Origin: a virus
Virus record (IMG/VR): IMGVR_UViG_3300047497_000067
Location: 1 to 42,256 of that record
DNA: 42,256 bases
Strand: one strand, 5' to 3'
Both the position numbers and the translations under genes were made by a program. The notes beneath the pieces are model-generated. The model was given only the letters and a program-made list of their open reading frames with translations, ran no database searches and was not told where the DNA came from. Positions 1 to 7,928 of the stretch are shown piece after piece. Each line of letters begins with the position of its first letter. The stretch's first letter is position 1.

Positions 1-232
1 CACGCATGGCGGTGAGGCCGCAGGCGACGATCTGTCCGGCGGCGGCGAGATCGGTGCGCTCATCCTGGAAATACGGGTCCATGGCATCCATCGCGGCCTG
101 GCGGGCCTGTCCGGGGTCCTCGTTGTGTCCCGACACTTGATATTGGAATAGGCGGGATCATCCGGGACGAAGCGGGATTCCGTGGGACGGCGGCGGAAGT
201 CCTCGGCTTCAGCGGGGCCACCAAAAAATCCG
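1..232. other. left host flank
   Basis: This is bacterial DNA outside the prophage. On the minus strand a GC3-rich open frame runs from a GTG near 138 out of the window edge at 1 and reads roughly 45 residues, including QARQAAMDAMDPYFQDE and DLAAAGQIVACGLTAMR. This is probably the 5' part of a host gene, but I do not recognise the family. A second minus frame overlaps it between about 60 and 230. Nothing phage-like is seen here. Confidence 0.5.
228..232. repeat. candidate 5-bp target-site duplication (left copy)
   Basis: ATCCG lies just outside the leftmost transposase-type site and recurs at 42165-42169 just outside the rightmost one. Mu transposition duplicates 5 bp. The distance from the duplication to the site is 5 bp here and 6 bp on the right, which is consistent. 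A 5-bp match over a handful of possible offsets could still be chance. Confidence 0.4.
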
Positions 233-237
233 GGCGC

Positions 238-254
238 CGCGAGCCGGTTTTAGA
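238..254 (+). other. transposase end site L1
   Basis: This 17-bp site with core GGTTTTAGA matches 12 of 17 bases of the repeated right-end site read on the opposite strand. It is the outermost such site on the left. It is inferred to be the attL1-type binding site of the MuA-like transposase encoded at 4031-5986. Confidence 0.6.
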
Positions 255-276
255 AACAAGGATGTTCTCGGAGCGC

Positions 277-293
277 TGCCATTAGGTTTTGGA
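277..293 (+). other. transposase end site L2
   Basis: This site has core GGTTTTGGA and matches 13 of 17 bases of the right-end repeat, in the same orientation as L1 and 39 bp inward. Its core is part of a small palindrome (GGTTTT GG AAAACC, 285-298). It is inferred to be a second MuA-type site. Confidence 0.55.
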
Positions 294-352
294 AAACCAC
301 CGCTGTGCCACAGGAGACCTTTGAGGACATCTGAAAGTCTCTTAAGAGCATC

Positions 353-907
353 TTAGCGAATATAGGTGACCCGGCTGCCATCGAGGGGGAAGAACGGCGG
401 CAGCAAGCTAAAATCAAGGGCCGCGATGCGTTGCCCATGGCGATCTGCCATCACCCTTTCGGCGGGACATTCGAGATTTGACGGCCGGATAATGGGCTCC
501 ATGGAGGATTGCTGCTTAAGCACGGGAAGGAGATTAGCGGCATGCATATCCGCATAAATCGCGCCGCCGACAGTTGCTCCGAAGATCTCGTTGCGCGTTC
601 TCGGCCTGATCCTTGGCCAGGAAAAGCTCTCTTTAAGACCCCAGGAAGGCCAACATGCAGGCCAAATACTGAGGGATCGAAATTCAGCGGCACATTCATC
701 GAGCCACGCCCAGGACCACTCTACGCCTCGAAGAGCCGAGGAAATGGCCCTCTTTTCCTGCGCTGGATCGCCAGATACGATCGCTGGACGCAAAGAGGAA
801 TAGAGTTTGCGGCGAACCGCCGCAGTTAGGTTCGTTTTCGACACGATCCGTTCGATACCCGATCGAATATGGCGATCTTCGGGGGCAAAATCGGCGCCAA
901 AACTCAT
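353..907 (-). CDS. unknown protein coupled to the repressor gene
   Basis: This 184-residue protein is read leftward. Its ATG overlaps the stop of the repressor gene (ATGA), so the two are almost certainly one transcript expressed in the lysogen. It starts MSFGADFAPEDRHIRSG and is rich in Arg, Trp and Pro in the middle. There is no signal peptide, clear membrane segment or motif that I recognise. Genes placed downstream of a prophage repressor often modify the host or exclude other phages; that role is inferred from position only. It ends within about 120 bp of the left phage end. Confidence 0.65.
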   Translation of the reverse strand: MSFGADFAPEDRHIRSGIERIVSKTNLTAAVRRKLYSSLRPAIVSGDPAQEKRAISSALRGVEWSWAWLDECAAEFRSLSIWPACWPSWGLKESFSWPRIRPRTRNEIFGATVGGAIYADMHAANLLPVLKQQSSMEPIIRPSNLECPAERVMADRHGQRIAALDFSLLPPFFPLDGSRVTYIR

Positions 908-1452
908 GGCTTTGCTCCTACAAGGATGTCATAGGCGCGGGCAATCCGTTCGCAGCCGGAATCCGATAGGACAGCCTGCAAGCCGTCGAGCGAGGCAATC
1001 AGGTGAACTGCCTGTTTCAGCTTCGCCGAATCAACCGATAACGGAGATGGAGGCAATTCGGGAGGCGTTTCCCGCATTGCGGTATCCTCCGCCTCCGAGG
1101 CTTCTTCAGGGCGGACGAGATAACTGAACTCCGGTTTGATTGTTGGCTGGCTGCCTTCCTTCGATGGCGTAAAGATGCTGGTCCCCATCATTTCGCGATA
1201 CCAGTCCGGCCAGAATTCGGCTTTACCAGTGGTAATCCAATCGAGCAGTACGTCGCAGGCCCCTGCGATCGCGTGCGCGTTTGAAACCCTGATATCGGCC
1301 CCTTCCTGTAAGAGATTGTTAATAGTCCCTTTCGGAACCCCCGATTTTTCCGCGACCGCAGCGGTTCCACCAGCGTGACGAATCGCGAGGCGGAATCGGT
1401 TGATCATTCCGCGCCGATCGAACGGAACTGGGAAATTCGGCTTCACCGTCAT
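904..1452 (-). CDS. phage repressor (Mu c-like), HTH protein
   Basis: This is the probable lysogeny repressor. From the chosen ATG at 1452 it has 182 residues. Residues 16-70 form a helix-turn-helix region (AIRHAGGTAAVAEKSGV, then SGVPKGTINNLLQ) of the type found in CI/Cro-like DNA-binding proteins. The middle is Pro/Glu-rich and the C-terminal third is predicted helical. It lies divergent to Ner with an operator-like region between, as in Mu. The frame is open back to a GTG at 1563, but the residues upstream of 1452 overlap the likely operator and look non-coding. ATG 1407 is another possible start. No strong ribosome-binding site decides between them. Confidence 0.75.
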   Translation of the reverse strand: MTVKPNFPVPFDRRGMINRFRLAIRHAGGTAAVAEKSGVPKGTINNLLQEGADIRVSNAHAIAGACDVLLDWITTGKAEFWPDWYREMMGTSIFTPSKEGSQPTIKPEFSYLVRPEEASEAEDTAMRETPPELPPSPLSVDSAKLKQAVHLIASLDGLQAVLSDSGCERIARAYDILVGAKP

Positions 1453-1642
1453 ACCGGAAGGCCGTATTTCTGAATTACAATGAAAATCAATAGCTTGTCC
1501 TGTATTCCGAGTATTTTGCCGCCAAACAGAACTGGGAACTGCGTTTCCGACTTGACCGAACACCTGTATTCAGGTTTCCATCACAAAATAATGTGACGGC
1601 CGGTGCCGGGATTCCCGTCCGTGCCGACGAACGGAAAGCAGG
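1453..1642. promoter_or_regulatory. early operator/promoter region between repressor and ner
   Basis: This AT-richer divergent region carries several symmetrical or repeated elements: CCTGTATTC twice as a direct repeat (1499-1507 and 1563-1571, 64 bp apart), the second inside the palindrome ACCTG-TATT-CAGGT (1562-1575), and TCACA-AAATAA-TGTGA (1581-1596). A TTGACC at 1552-1557 could be a -35 element, but no well-spaced -10 is evident. By position this is the repressor/Ner control region of a Mu-like phage. Confidence 0.6.
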
Positions 1643-1948
1643 ATGGCACAAAAACGGCACGGTTGGCATCGGGAGGATATCAAAGCCGAGCTTCGCAAGA
1701 AGTTCGGGCCGATTTCTGACCTATCCGAAGCCTGGGACCTCGATCGTTCCGCCATTGCCAGTGCTCTCCGCCGTCCAAACAACTCCAAGCGAGTGGAACG
1801 CCTGATTTCCAACGCCCTGCAGGTGCCTCTGCACGAGTTGTGGCCAGATCGGTGGTCGCCGACTGGCGAACCGCTCCCTCGCTTCGATGCCGCCGAAAAT
1901 AGGCAGGCGGCTGAAAGCGCACACCGTCAAAAGAGAGAAGCCGCATGA
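1643..1948 (+). CDS. ner: Ner-like early regulator
   Basis: This 101-residue protein has the full Ner/Nlp winged-HTH pattern: GWHREDIKAEL near residue 7, a helix-turn-helix around residues 25-45 (LSEAWDLDRSAIASAL), and the conserved VPLHELWPDRW near residues 62-72. In Mu, Ner binds the early control region and turns down both repressor and early transcription. Mu Ner is about 75 residues; here a charged tail of about 25 residues follows. It is the first gene of the rightward early operon and overlaps the next gene by ATGA. Confidence 0.88.
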   Translation: MAQKRHGWHREDIKAELRKKFGPISDLSEAWDLDRSAIASALRRPNNSKRVERLISNALQVPLHELWPDRWSPTGEPLPRFDAAENRQAAESAHRQKREAA

Positions 1949-2760
1949 ACATCGTGACGCTCGATCTGGACAAGATCGACGATAGTGACCGCTTGCGTCC
2001 GGTGGACGAGGCCTGGGCCAAGGTCATAGCGGCCTCCATTGAAGAGCAAGGCCAACTGTCGCCGATCGAGGTCGAAGAGCCGGACGAGAATGGTATCCAC
2101 AAGCTGATCATCGGAGCGCATCGGACCTGGGCGATGCGGCATATTGGGCGCCGGACGATCCAGGCGATCGTCTCCCCCTATACCGGCGCGGAAGCCAGGC
2201 TGCGCGAGATCGATGAAAACCTCGCTCGGGCAGATCTGAACGACCTGGACCGGGCCATCTTTCTGGGCGAACGCAAACGCGCCTACGAAGAGCTTCACCC
2301 GAGCACGAAACACAAAAAAGGTAAGGGAAAACAACAAGTCGCCAACTTGGCGACGATCCTCCGCTTTACCCTGGAGACCGCTCGGCTGACCAAGGAGTCG
2401 GAGCGGACGATCCAGCGCCTGGTGCGCCGATACGAGAACATCGATCCAGCCGTCCGGGAGCGGCTGCGCGGGACCTGGCTGGCGCAGATCGGCACCGAAC
2501 TCGATGCACTGAGCCGACTATCGGCGCCGGAACAAACGCGCGTGGTCGAAATGCTTCTGCGGGAGGAGGAGCCGCAACCGAATGTGGCCACAGCCCTGCG
2601 AATGGTGCGCGGCATCACGGTGCGGCCCGAGGACGCCACAGACAAACAACTCGCTGCGCTGATGACCGCTTGGAACAAGGCGGGAAAACCGGCGCGCCAG
2701 CAGTTCCGGGATTTCCTGGCGAAACCAGCGAGCCGAAGGGGCACGCACGGAGGAGATTGA
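1945..2760 (+). CDS. ParB-like nuclease-domain protein
   Basis: This 271-residue protein has an N-terminal ParB/Srx-like domain (about residues 1-95). It contains the SIEEQGQLSPIEV segment and the GAHRTWAMR box that corresponds to the GxxR box of the family. A charged linker (KHKKGKGKQQ) and a helical region with a possible HTH (about 125-160) follow. ParB-like proteins occur near the start of the early operon in several Mu-like phages of alphaproteobacteria. Their role there is not settled; DNA binding or regulation is likely. No ParA partner is present. Its start overlaps ner by 4 bp. Confidence 0.8.
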   Translation: MNIVTLDLDKIDDSDRLRPVDEAWAKVIAASIEEQGQLSPIEVEEPDENGIHKLIIGAHRTWAMRHIGRRTIQAIVSPYTGAEARLREIDENLARADLNDLDRAIFLGERKRAYEELHPSTKHKKGKGKQQVANLATILRFTLETARLTKESERTIQRLVRRYENIDPAVRERLRGTWLAQIGTELDALSRLSAPEQTRVVEMLLREEEPQPNVATALRMVRGITVRPEDATDKQLAALMTAWNKAGKPARQQFRDFLAKPASRRGTHGGD

Positions 2761-2765
2761 TCACG

Positions 2766-3158
2766 ATGGCGACCATTGAGATCCCCGACGATGTCGCCAA
2801 GGCCCTTGAGGCCCAAGCGAAGGCGGCGAGCCGAAGCCCACAGGATGTCCTTCGCGTAATGATCGATTGGTCATCGCATCATCCCGCCGGCCCAATGCAG
2901 GAGAAGCTCCCGTCAGAATGGGTAGAGATACAGCTTATACCCAAAATCCGTGCGTATCGCGGGTCAGACGGATGGGAACTCCACTGGTGTCCAATCGGAT
3001 GGCCGTCATCAAAAAAGCCTTGGGCTGCCTTTAGCAGCTGGGCCCACACTCCATTCCGGGATGGACTTGGTCGCTTAGCAACCTTTGAGACCGCAGCTGA
3101 GGCGGTCGAAGCGCTGAAAAAACCCGAGGCGTTTAGAGCGCCAAAGAGGGGGCGCTGA
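2766..3158 (+). CDS. unknown early protein with RHH-like N terminus
   Basis: This is a 130-residue protein. The ATG at 2766 follows a GGAGGAG about 10 bases upstream and is preferred over an upstream in-frame start at 2670 that lies inside the ParB-like gene. The first 35 residues (MATIEIPDDVAKALEAQ...) resemble a ribbon-helix-helix DNA-binding or antitoxin fold. The rest contains a Trp-rich segment (WELHWCPIGWP) that I do not recognise. The stop and the next start share bases (TGATG). Confidence 0.6.
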   Translation: MATIEIPDDVAKALEAQAKAASRSPQDVLRVMIDWSSHHPAGPMQEKLPSEWVEIQLIPKIRAYRGSDGWELHWCPIGWPSSKKPWAAFSSWAHTPFRDGLGRLATFETAAEAVEALKKPEAFRAPKRGR

Positions 3159-3568
3159 TGGTCGCCTATTCCTTCCAGCGCGAGTTCAACCAGCCGATCT
3201 ACGATCACACCAAGATCGGAACGATCAGGGGATTCCGCGCCGGGAACTCTCGACACGCACGTCCCGGTGAGACGGTCCAGCTCTACAACGGCTTGCGGAC
3301 GAAGTATGTCCACAAGCTGGGCATCGCCACCTGCCGTAAAACGTTGCGGATCCTCTTGGATCTCCGGGAGGGAGTGGTTTTCTACCCCGGCGATCTCGAA
3401 ACCATCAAAGGTAACGATGAGATCAACCGTTTTGCTGTCAGGGACGGGTTCAAGAACTGGGAAAAGCTAGTCGCCTTCTGGGAGCAGAAGTATCGCTCAA
3501 TAGCGGTTTTCGAAGGTGCTCATATCATCTGGGAGGAAACGTTCCTTCCCGCGATCGGCAGCGCCTGA
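3158..3568 (+). CDS. ASCH/PUA-like domain protein
   Basis: This 136-residue protein is recognised by the layout of ASCH-type proteins: a short N-terminal strand (MVAYSFQREF), HARPGETVQLYNG near residues 34-46, a lysine/arginine-rich strand, then FAVRDGFKNWEKLVAFW near residues 92-108 and FEGAHIIW close to the end. ASCH domains belong to the PUA-like fold and bind RNA or modified nucleic acid. What it does in the phage is unknown; anti-restriction or regulation are guesses. Confidence 0.65.
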   Translation: MVAYSFQREFNQPIYDHTKIGTIRGFRAGNSRHARPGETVQLYNGLRTKYVHKLGIATCRKTLRILLDLREGVVFYPGDLETIKGNDEINRFAVRDGFKNWEKLVAFWEQKYRSIAVFEGAHIIWEETFLPAIGSA

Positions 3569-3571
3569 CCC

Positions 3572-4030
3572 ATGGCCCCGCGCAGCCGCCAGCTAGACCT
3601 TCTGGAAGATTGGACCCCGCCGGCTCCGACCGAGCGGTTCGAGGAACACAAGGTCCGCGCTGGAAGTCCTGCCGGTCGCATCAGCCGCGCCGTCGCGGCG
3701 GCCTTGAATGAGTCCCGCCTGAAACGATCCGACATCGCGAAGGCGATGTCTGAGTTCCTCGGCGAAACCGTCACCATCAACATGCTGAACGCATACGCGA
3801 GCCAGGAACGGGAGCAGCACAAGATCACGCTGCTGCGCTTCCTCGCGTTGGTGCATGCGACCCGCGACCGGCGCCTGCTGCAGCTGTTCGCGGAGCCGAT
3901 GGGCTGGGCCGTGATCGACAGCAAGCACCTGCCGCTGATCGAACTGGCGATGGTGCAGGACAAGCAAGAAGAACTGCGCCAGCAGGCCGCCGCGTTGCGA
4001 CAAAAAGCCAGGATAAGGGGAGCGCTGTAG
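3572..4030 (+). CDS. early DNA-binding-like protein upstream of transposase
   Basis: This 152-residue protein has a long helical core (about residues 35-105, RISRAVAAALNESRLK then SDIAKAMSEFLGE) that looks like an HTH, and a coiled C-terminal tail rich in Glu, Gln and Lys. Proteins of this type lie directly upstream of the transposase in several Mu-like phages. The stop abuts the MuA start (TAG then ATG), so the two are translated from one message. The exact function is not known to me. Confidence 0.6.
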   Translation: MAPRSRQLDLLEDWTPPAPTERFEEHKVRAGSPAGRISRAVAAALNESRLKRSDIAKAMSEFLGETVTINMLNAYASQEREQHKITLLRFLALVHATRDRRLLQLFAEPMGWAVIDSKHLPLIELAMVQDKQEELRQQAAALRQKARIRGAL

Positions 4031-5986
4031 ATGCTGGACAAGGAATGGTTCAGCGCGGCGGAACTGGCGGCCTTGGCGCTGCCCGGCGTCCCCTCCACCA
4101 AACGCGGCGTGCAGCTGCTGGCCGATGCGGAACGGTGGAACCGGTCCGATTACAAGGGAAAGCATTGGCGCATGCGCCAGGGACGCGGCGGCGGGGTCGA
4201 ATATCATTACACGCTGCTGCCGACCGCCGCCCAAGCCAAGCTGACGATCGACTTCATGCAGGCCGAGGAAGCCGGCGAGCGCCAGGTCAAGAAGGCCGCG
4301 CTGACCCGAGATGAAATGGCCGCTCGGTTTGAAAGGCTGCCACAAAAGCACAAGGACCAGGCGCAGCACCGGCTGACGGCCGTTACGGCCGTTGAGGAAT
4401 TGGTCCTGCGGGGCGTCGGCAAGGTCGTGGCCCGCATGCAAGTGGCGAAGCAGATGGATATCGCGGTCGCCTCGATCTGCAATTGGGAAAAGCTGGTCGA
4501 AAACGTGGCGGCTGCCGACCGGCGCTATTACCTCGCGTCCTACTACGCGGGGCGCACTGACACCGTCGAATGCAGCCCCGAGGCGTGGGAGTGGCTGAAG
4601 ACGTCCTATCTGCGGCTGGAGCCGGTCACGTTCCAGCAGTGCTATGACGATCTGGTGGAGATCGCGCCGCGGGAGGGCTGGACGATCCCCTCGCAGCGCA
4701 CGCTGCAGCGGCGGATGGATGCCCTGCCGGAGGCGCTCCGGGTGCTTTGCCGTTCCGGCGTGGAGGCGCTGAAGCGGATGTATCCGGCGCAGGAGCGCGA
4801 TTATTCGGTCCTGCACGCCATGGAAGCGGTCAACGCCGACGGCCATAAGATCGATACGTTTGTGCGTTGGCCTGGTCTGCCGAACCCGATACGGCCCATG
4901 CTGTGCGTCTTCCAGGATCTCTACTCAGGCAAGATCCTGTCCTGGCGCGCCGACGTTTCGGCGAACAAGGAATCGGTGCGGCTGGCCTTCGGCGACATGG
5001 TTGAGGCCTATGGCGTGCCGGACGATTGCTACCTGGATAACGGCCGGGACTTCGCCTCAAAGTGGCTGACGGGCGGCACGCCGAACCGGTATCGTTTCAA
5101 GATCAAGGATGAGGACCCTGCCGGCATCCTGGTATCGCTGGGGGTGAAGGTCCACTGGACGACGCCCTATCACGGCCAGTCGAAGCGGATCGAGCGCGCG
5201 TTTCGCGATTTCGCCGACAGGATCGCCAAGGATATTCGTTTCGCGGGTGCCTATGTCGGCAAGAACACGACAGAAAAACCCGAAAATTATGGCAGTCACG
5301 CGGTCCCGCTGGACCTGTTCGTCAAGGTCGTTTCGGAACGGATCGCCCAGCATAACGCCAAGACAGGGCGCGAGGCGAAGACAGCCGAGGGCCGGTCATT
5401 CGATGAAACCTTCGCGGAGAGCTACGAAAAATCGCCAATCAAAAAGGCGACGGCCGAGCAACGGCGGCTGTGGCTGCTGGCGGCGGAATCCAACCGTGCA
5501 TCGAAAACGGATGGCAGCCTGACGCTGTTGGACAACCGCTACTGGGCGGAATTTCTGCATGAGCATCGCGGCCAAAAGCTGGTCATCCGGTTCGATCCGC
5601 AGTCGTTGCACCAGCCTCTATTCGTCTACCGGCTGGATGGATCGTTCCTGGGCGCGGCGCCGTGCGTCGAAATGACGGGATTCAATGATCGTGGCCAGGC
5701 GCGGGTGCATGCGCAGAACCTGGGCGCGTTCATGAAGGCAAAGAAGGCGATGCGGGCGGCCGAGATCAGCATGTCGCTGACCGAGGCCGCCGCACTGCTG
5801 CCGCAGGCCGAGGAACCGCCGCCACCGCTTGAAACCAAGGTGGTGCGCCTGATCACGCGCGGGGCCACCGCCGTGAAACCCATCGAAGAAGAGGAGGAAG
5901 AACAGGACCTCGTGTCGAGGGCCTTGCTGCAGGCGGTCCGGGCCGGACGCCCGAACCACCTGCGAGCGGTGACTGACGACGACTGA
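4031..5986 (+). CDS. A: MuA-type DDE transposase
   Basis: This 651-residue protein (MuA has 663) catalyses the strand cleavage and joining that integrates and replicates the phage. The N-terminal winged helix (residues 1-75, with EWFSAAELAAL and GVPSTKRGV) would bind the internal enhancer. The middle contains the Ibeta/gamma end-binding part. The catalytic core shows D270 (NADGH), D336 (YLDNGRD) and E388 (SKRIERAF), close to MuA D269, D336 and E392. The C-terminal acidic part (about 560-651), with EEEEEEQ, would contact MuB. It is followed by two small genes and then MuB. Confidence 0.97.
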   Translation: MLDKEWFSAAELAALALPGVPSTKRGVQLLADAERWNRSDYKGKHWRMRQGRGGGVEYHYTLLPTAAQAKLTIDFMQAEEAGERQVKKAALTRDEMAARFERLPQKHKDQAQHRLTAVTAVEELVLRGVGKVVARMQVAKQMDIAVASICNWEKLVENVAAADRRYYLASYYAGRTDTVECSPEAWEWLKTSYLRLEPVTFQQCYDDLVEIAPREGWTIPSQRTLQRRMDALPEALRVLCRSGVEALKRMYPAQERDYSVLHAMEAVNADGHKIDTFVRWPGLPNPIRPMLCVFQDLYSGKILSWRADVSANKESVRLAFGDMVEAYGVPDDCYLDNGRDFASKWLTGGTPNRYRFKIKDEDPAGILVSLGVKVHWTTPYHGQSKRIERAFRDFADRIAKDIRFAGAYVGKNTTEKPENYGSHAVPLDLFVKVVSERIAQHNAKTGREAKTAEGRSFDETFAESYEKSPIKKATAEQRRLWLLAAESNRASKTDGSLTLLDNRYWAEFLHEHRGQKLVIRFDPQSLHQPLFVYRLDGSFLGAAPCVEMTGFNDRGQARVHAQNLGAFMKAKKAMRAAEISMSLTEAAALLPQAEEPPPPLETKVVRLITRGATAVKPIEEEEEEQDLVSRALLQAVRAGRPNHLRAVTDDD

Positions 5987-6022
5987 CCCGCGCCAACGGG
6001 CCAGCAACCATAGGAGACACGC

Positions 6023-6256
6023 ATGAACGCTATCACGGAAAAACGCACGGTAAAAGCAGATGAACTACCGGGATATAAGGTCCTGGAACGTCTGCTATTC
6101 GGGGGCAAGCTTTCTAAGCCGGAAATGACTGCTCTCAGCACCGCGTTGGGACACCTCAAAGGGCTGGCTGAATCTGGGCTCGGCAATGTCGCTGAATTTG
6201 CTCAGCATGCCCTGGGCGCTCCTGTAGAGCGGGAGGACGCCAATGAAGGGCTATAA
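6023..6256 (+). CDS. small unknown protein between MuA and MuB
   Basis: This 77-residue protein sits behind a good ribosome-binding site (AGGAG, about 8 bases before the ATG). It begins MNAITEKRTVKADELPG and is predicted mostly helical; no motif is recognised. Its end overlaps the start of the next gene by 14 bp. Its place in the transposition cluster suggests an early accessory role only by position. Confidence 0.6.
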   Translation: MNAITEKRTVKADELPGYKVLERLLFGGKLSKPEMTALSTALGHLKGLAESGLGNVAEFAQHALGAPVEREDANEGL

Positions 6257-6488
6257 CAAGCTGCACGCCGGGAAACGGCCGTCCATCACCCTCCCTGCCG
6301 GCTATCTGAAGGGGATCGAGGGGGCAATCACCCTTCTGAACACGCTGCCGCCACATGAGGTGGTCACCGGCGGCCGCAGGCCGGTGCGGCGCATTACCAG
6401 CCGCGACGACTGCATCGACTTGCTGAGGCGCTACAGCCAGCGACTGGCGCAAGCGAACCTGCAGGCTGCGTCGGAGGTCTCGCGATGA
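6243..6488 (+). CDS. small basic unknown protein
   Basis: This 81-residue, Arg/Lys-rich protein starts 7 bases after GGAGG. It contains PPHEVVTGGRRPVRRITS in the centre and a helical C terminus. No family is recognised. It overlaps the MuB gene by 4 bp (ATGA), so it belongs to the transposition operon. Confidence 0.6.
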   Translation: MKGYNKLHAGKRPSITLPAGYLKGIEGAITLLNTLPPHEVVTGGRRPVRRITSRDDCIDLLRRYSQRLAQANLQAASEVSR

Positions 6489-7459
6489 GCGGTAAATTCG
6501 ATGAGGCTCTGACGGCCGCTGGCCTGGTGAACGTCGACGCGATTAGGGAACAGTTCCTGATTGTGAAAGCCGAAGAGGAAAGGGCCGGCTACTCACTGCC
6601 GAAAATCGCGGAAAAGGCGGGTATTTCCTACGCAACCCTGCATGCCTTTTCGCAGAACAAATACAAGGGCGACAACCTCAACATCGCGAGGCAGGTCCAA
6701 CGTTGGCTCACCACGCGCGATGCGCGTGAACTGAACCACGCGACGGTCCGCAAGGCGCCGACGTTCATGCGGACGAAGACGTCGGAGCGGATTTTCGACG
6801 CGCTGGAATTCGCGCAATCGGCGCCAGACTTCGTGGTGATCTCGGGTGGACCCGGCGTCGGCAAGACGACGTCGATCGAGGCGTATCAGGCGCTGGGGGC
6901 AAACATCTGGGTGCTGACGATGGAACCGTCCATCAAGACGATCAGCAGCCTGCTGAATGCCCTCGGCGGCGAAATGGGAATGCTGCCCCGCCACTCGGAC
7001 AACATGTCGGTGACGATCCGCCAAAAGATCAGGAACACAGAGGGCCTGGTCGTTGTCGACGAAGCCCAGCACATGACGCTGGAGCAACAGGATCAGCTGC
7101 GGCAAACCGTGTTTGACAGGGGAGGCATCGGCCTTGCCTTCGTCGGTAGTGACAAGCTGAACGAAACCTTCGCCCGCGAACGGGCGGCCGGGAGGTCGGC
7201 GCAGCTGGTCAGTCGTATCGGCCAGCGCGTGAACCGTGAAAAGCCCCTCAAGTCCGACGTCGATCTTATCCTGTCTGGCTGGGGAATCGAAAATGAGGAG
7301 GTGCGGGCGAAGGCCCTGGGCATCGCCATGAAGCCCGGCGCCCTGCGTCAGATGAACAAGGCTCTACGCATCGCCTTCGCCGTGTCGGACAGGCGTGGGG
7401 ACAGCGAACCCAGCCCCGACGATCTCGATCTGGCCTGGAAACAGTTGGGAGGCTCGTGA
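6485..7459 (+). CDS. B: MuB-type AAA+ target-selection ATPase
   Basis: This 324-residue protein (MuB has 312) binds target DNA with ATP and delivers it to the transposase. An N-terminal HTH lies at about residues 30-65 (SLPKIAEKAGISYATLH). Walker A is SGGPGVGKTT (120-129) and Walker B is LVVVDEAQH (188-196, with D192 and E193). SGG and Q-rich sensor regions and a C-terminal helical domain follow. This layout matches the MuB/AAA_22 family. It overlaps the following small gene (TGATG). Confidence 0.95.
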   Translation: MSGKFDEALTAAGLVNVDAIREQFLIVKAEEERAGYSLPKIAEKAGISYATLHAFSQNKYKGDNLNIARQVQRWLTTRDARELNHATVRKAPTFMRTKTSERIFDALEFAQSAPDFVVISGGPGVGKTTSIEAYQALGANIWVLTMEPSIKTISSLLNALGGEMGMLPRHSDNMSVTIRQKIRNTEGLVVVDEAQHMTLEQQDQLRQTVFDRGGIGLAFVGSDKLNETFARERAAGRSAQLVSRIGQRVNREKPLKSDVDLILSGWGIENEEVRAKALGIAMKPGALRQMNKALRIAFAVSDRRGDSEPSPDDLDLAWKQLGGS

Positions 7460-7698
7460 TGCAGGAGGATGTCCTGTTACTGCGCGCTTCCGCCCAGCTG
7501 CTGAAGCAAATCTCCCTGCGGAAGGAAACGACGCTGAGCGTGGTCGAGCGGCTTGGCCTGGCGAAGGCGCTGAGCAGCTGCGGGTCCTTCGAATTCCTGT
7601 TCACCGATGACATGGCGTTCAACCTGGCCGGCGTCTTCGACGACATGGCGACGCAGGTTGAGTGCGTCAATCAAATCCAAGAAAGGACGGCACCATGA
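7459..7698 (+). CDS. small unknown early protein
   Basis: This is a 79-residue protein. The ATG at 7459 shares bases with the MuB stop; the GTG three bases earlier is a less likely start. It is helical, with SVVERLGLAKALSSCGSFEF in the middle, and no known motif is seen. It is coupled to the next gene by ATGA. Confidence 0.55.
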   Translation: MQEDVLLLRASAQLLKQISLRKETTLSVVERLGLAKALSSCGSFEFLFTDDMAFNLAGVFDDMATQVECVNQIQERTAP

Positions 7699-7928
7699 TC
7701 CGCGTTCTACTTGGCCGGTTCTTCCGGCATTGCATTGAACGGGCCAACAATCCGCGCCGCGTCGTGGTGCGGCAGCTGGAACCCGACTTCATGACAGATG
7801 CGGAAATCAGCCACTTCATTCATGGCCGCGTGGATCGGATCGACTGGAACCAGGTGGCGATCCGCAAACGCGCGGGCCATGTGATCCGTCCGCGCCATGT
7901 CACCGCCGCTATGGAGGTGCTGCCATGA
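7695..7928 (+). CDS. small basic unknown early protein
   Basis: This is a 77-residue, His/Arg-rich protein. ATG 7695 is preferred to an upstream in-frame ATG at 7662 because GAAAGGA lies 8 bases before it and it overlaps the preceding stop by ATGA. No domain is recognised. It overlaps the DnaA-like gene by 4 bp. Confidence 0.55.
   Translation: MIRVLLGRFFRHCIERANNPRRVVVRQLEPDFMTDAEISHFIHGRVDRIDWNQVAIRKRAGHVIRPRHVTAAMEVLP

Noticed and set aside
3593-4846. Long minus-strand open frame (417 codons) across the MuA gene
   Set aside because: It is antisense to clearly coding MuA and its upstream neighbour. High GC makes long antisense frames common, and its product shows no family pattern.
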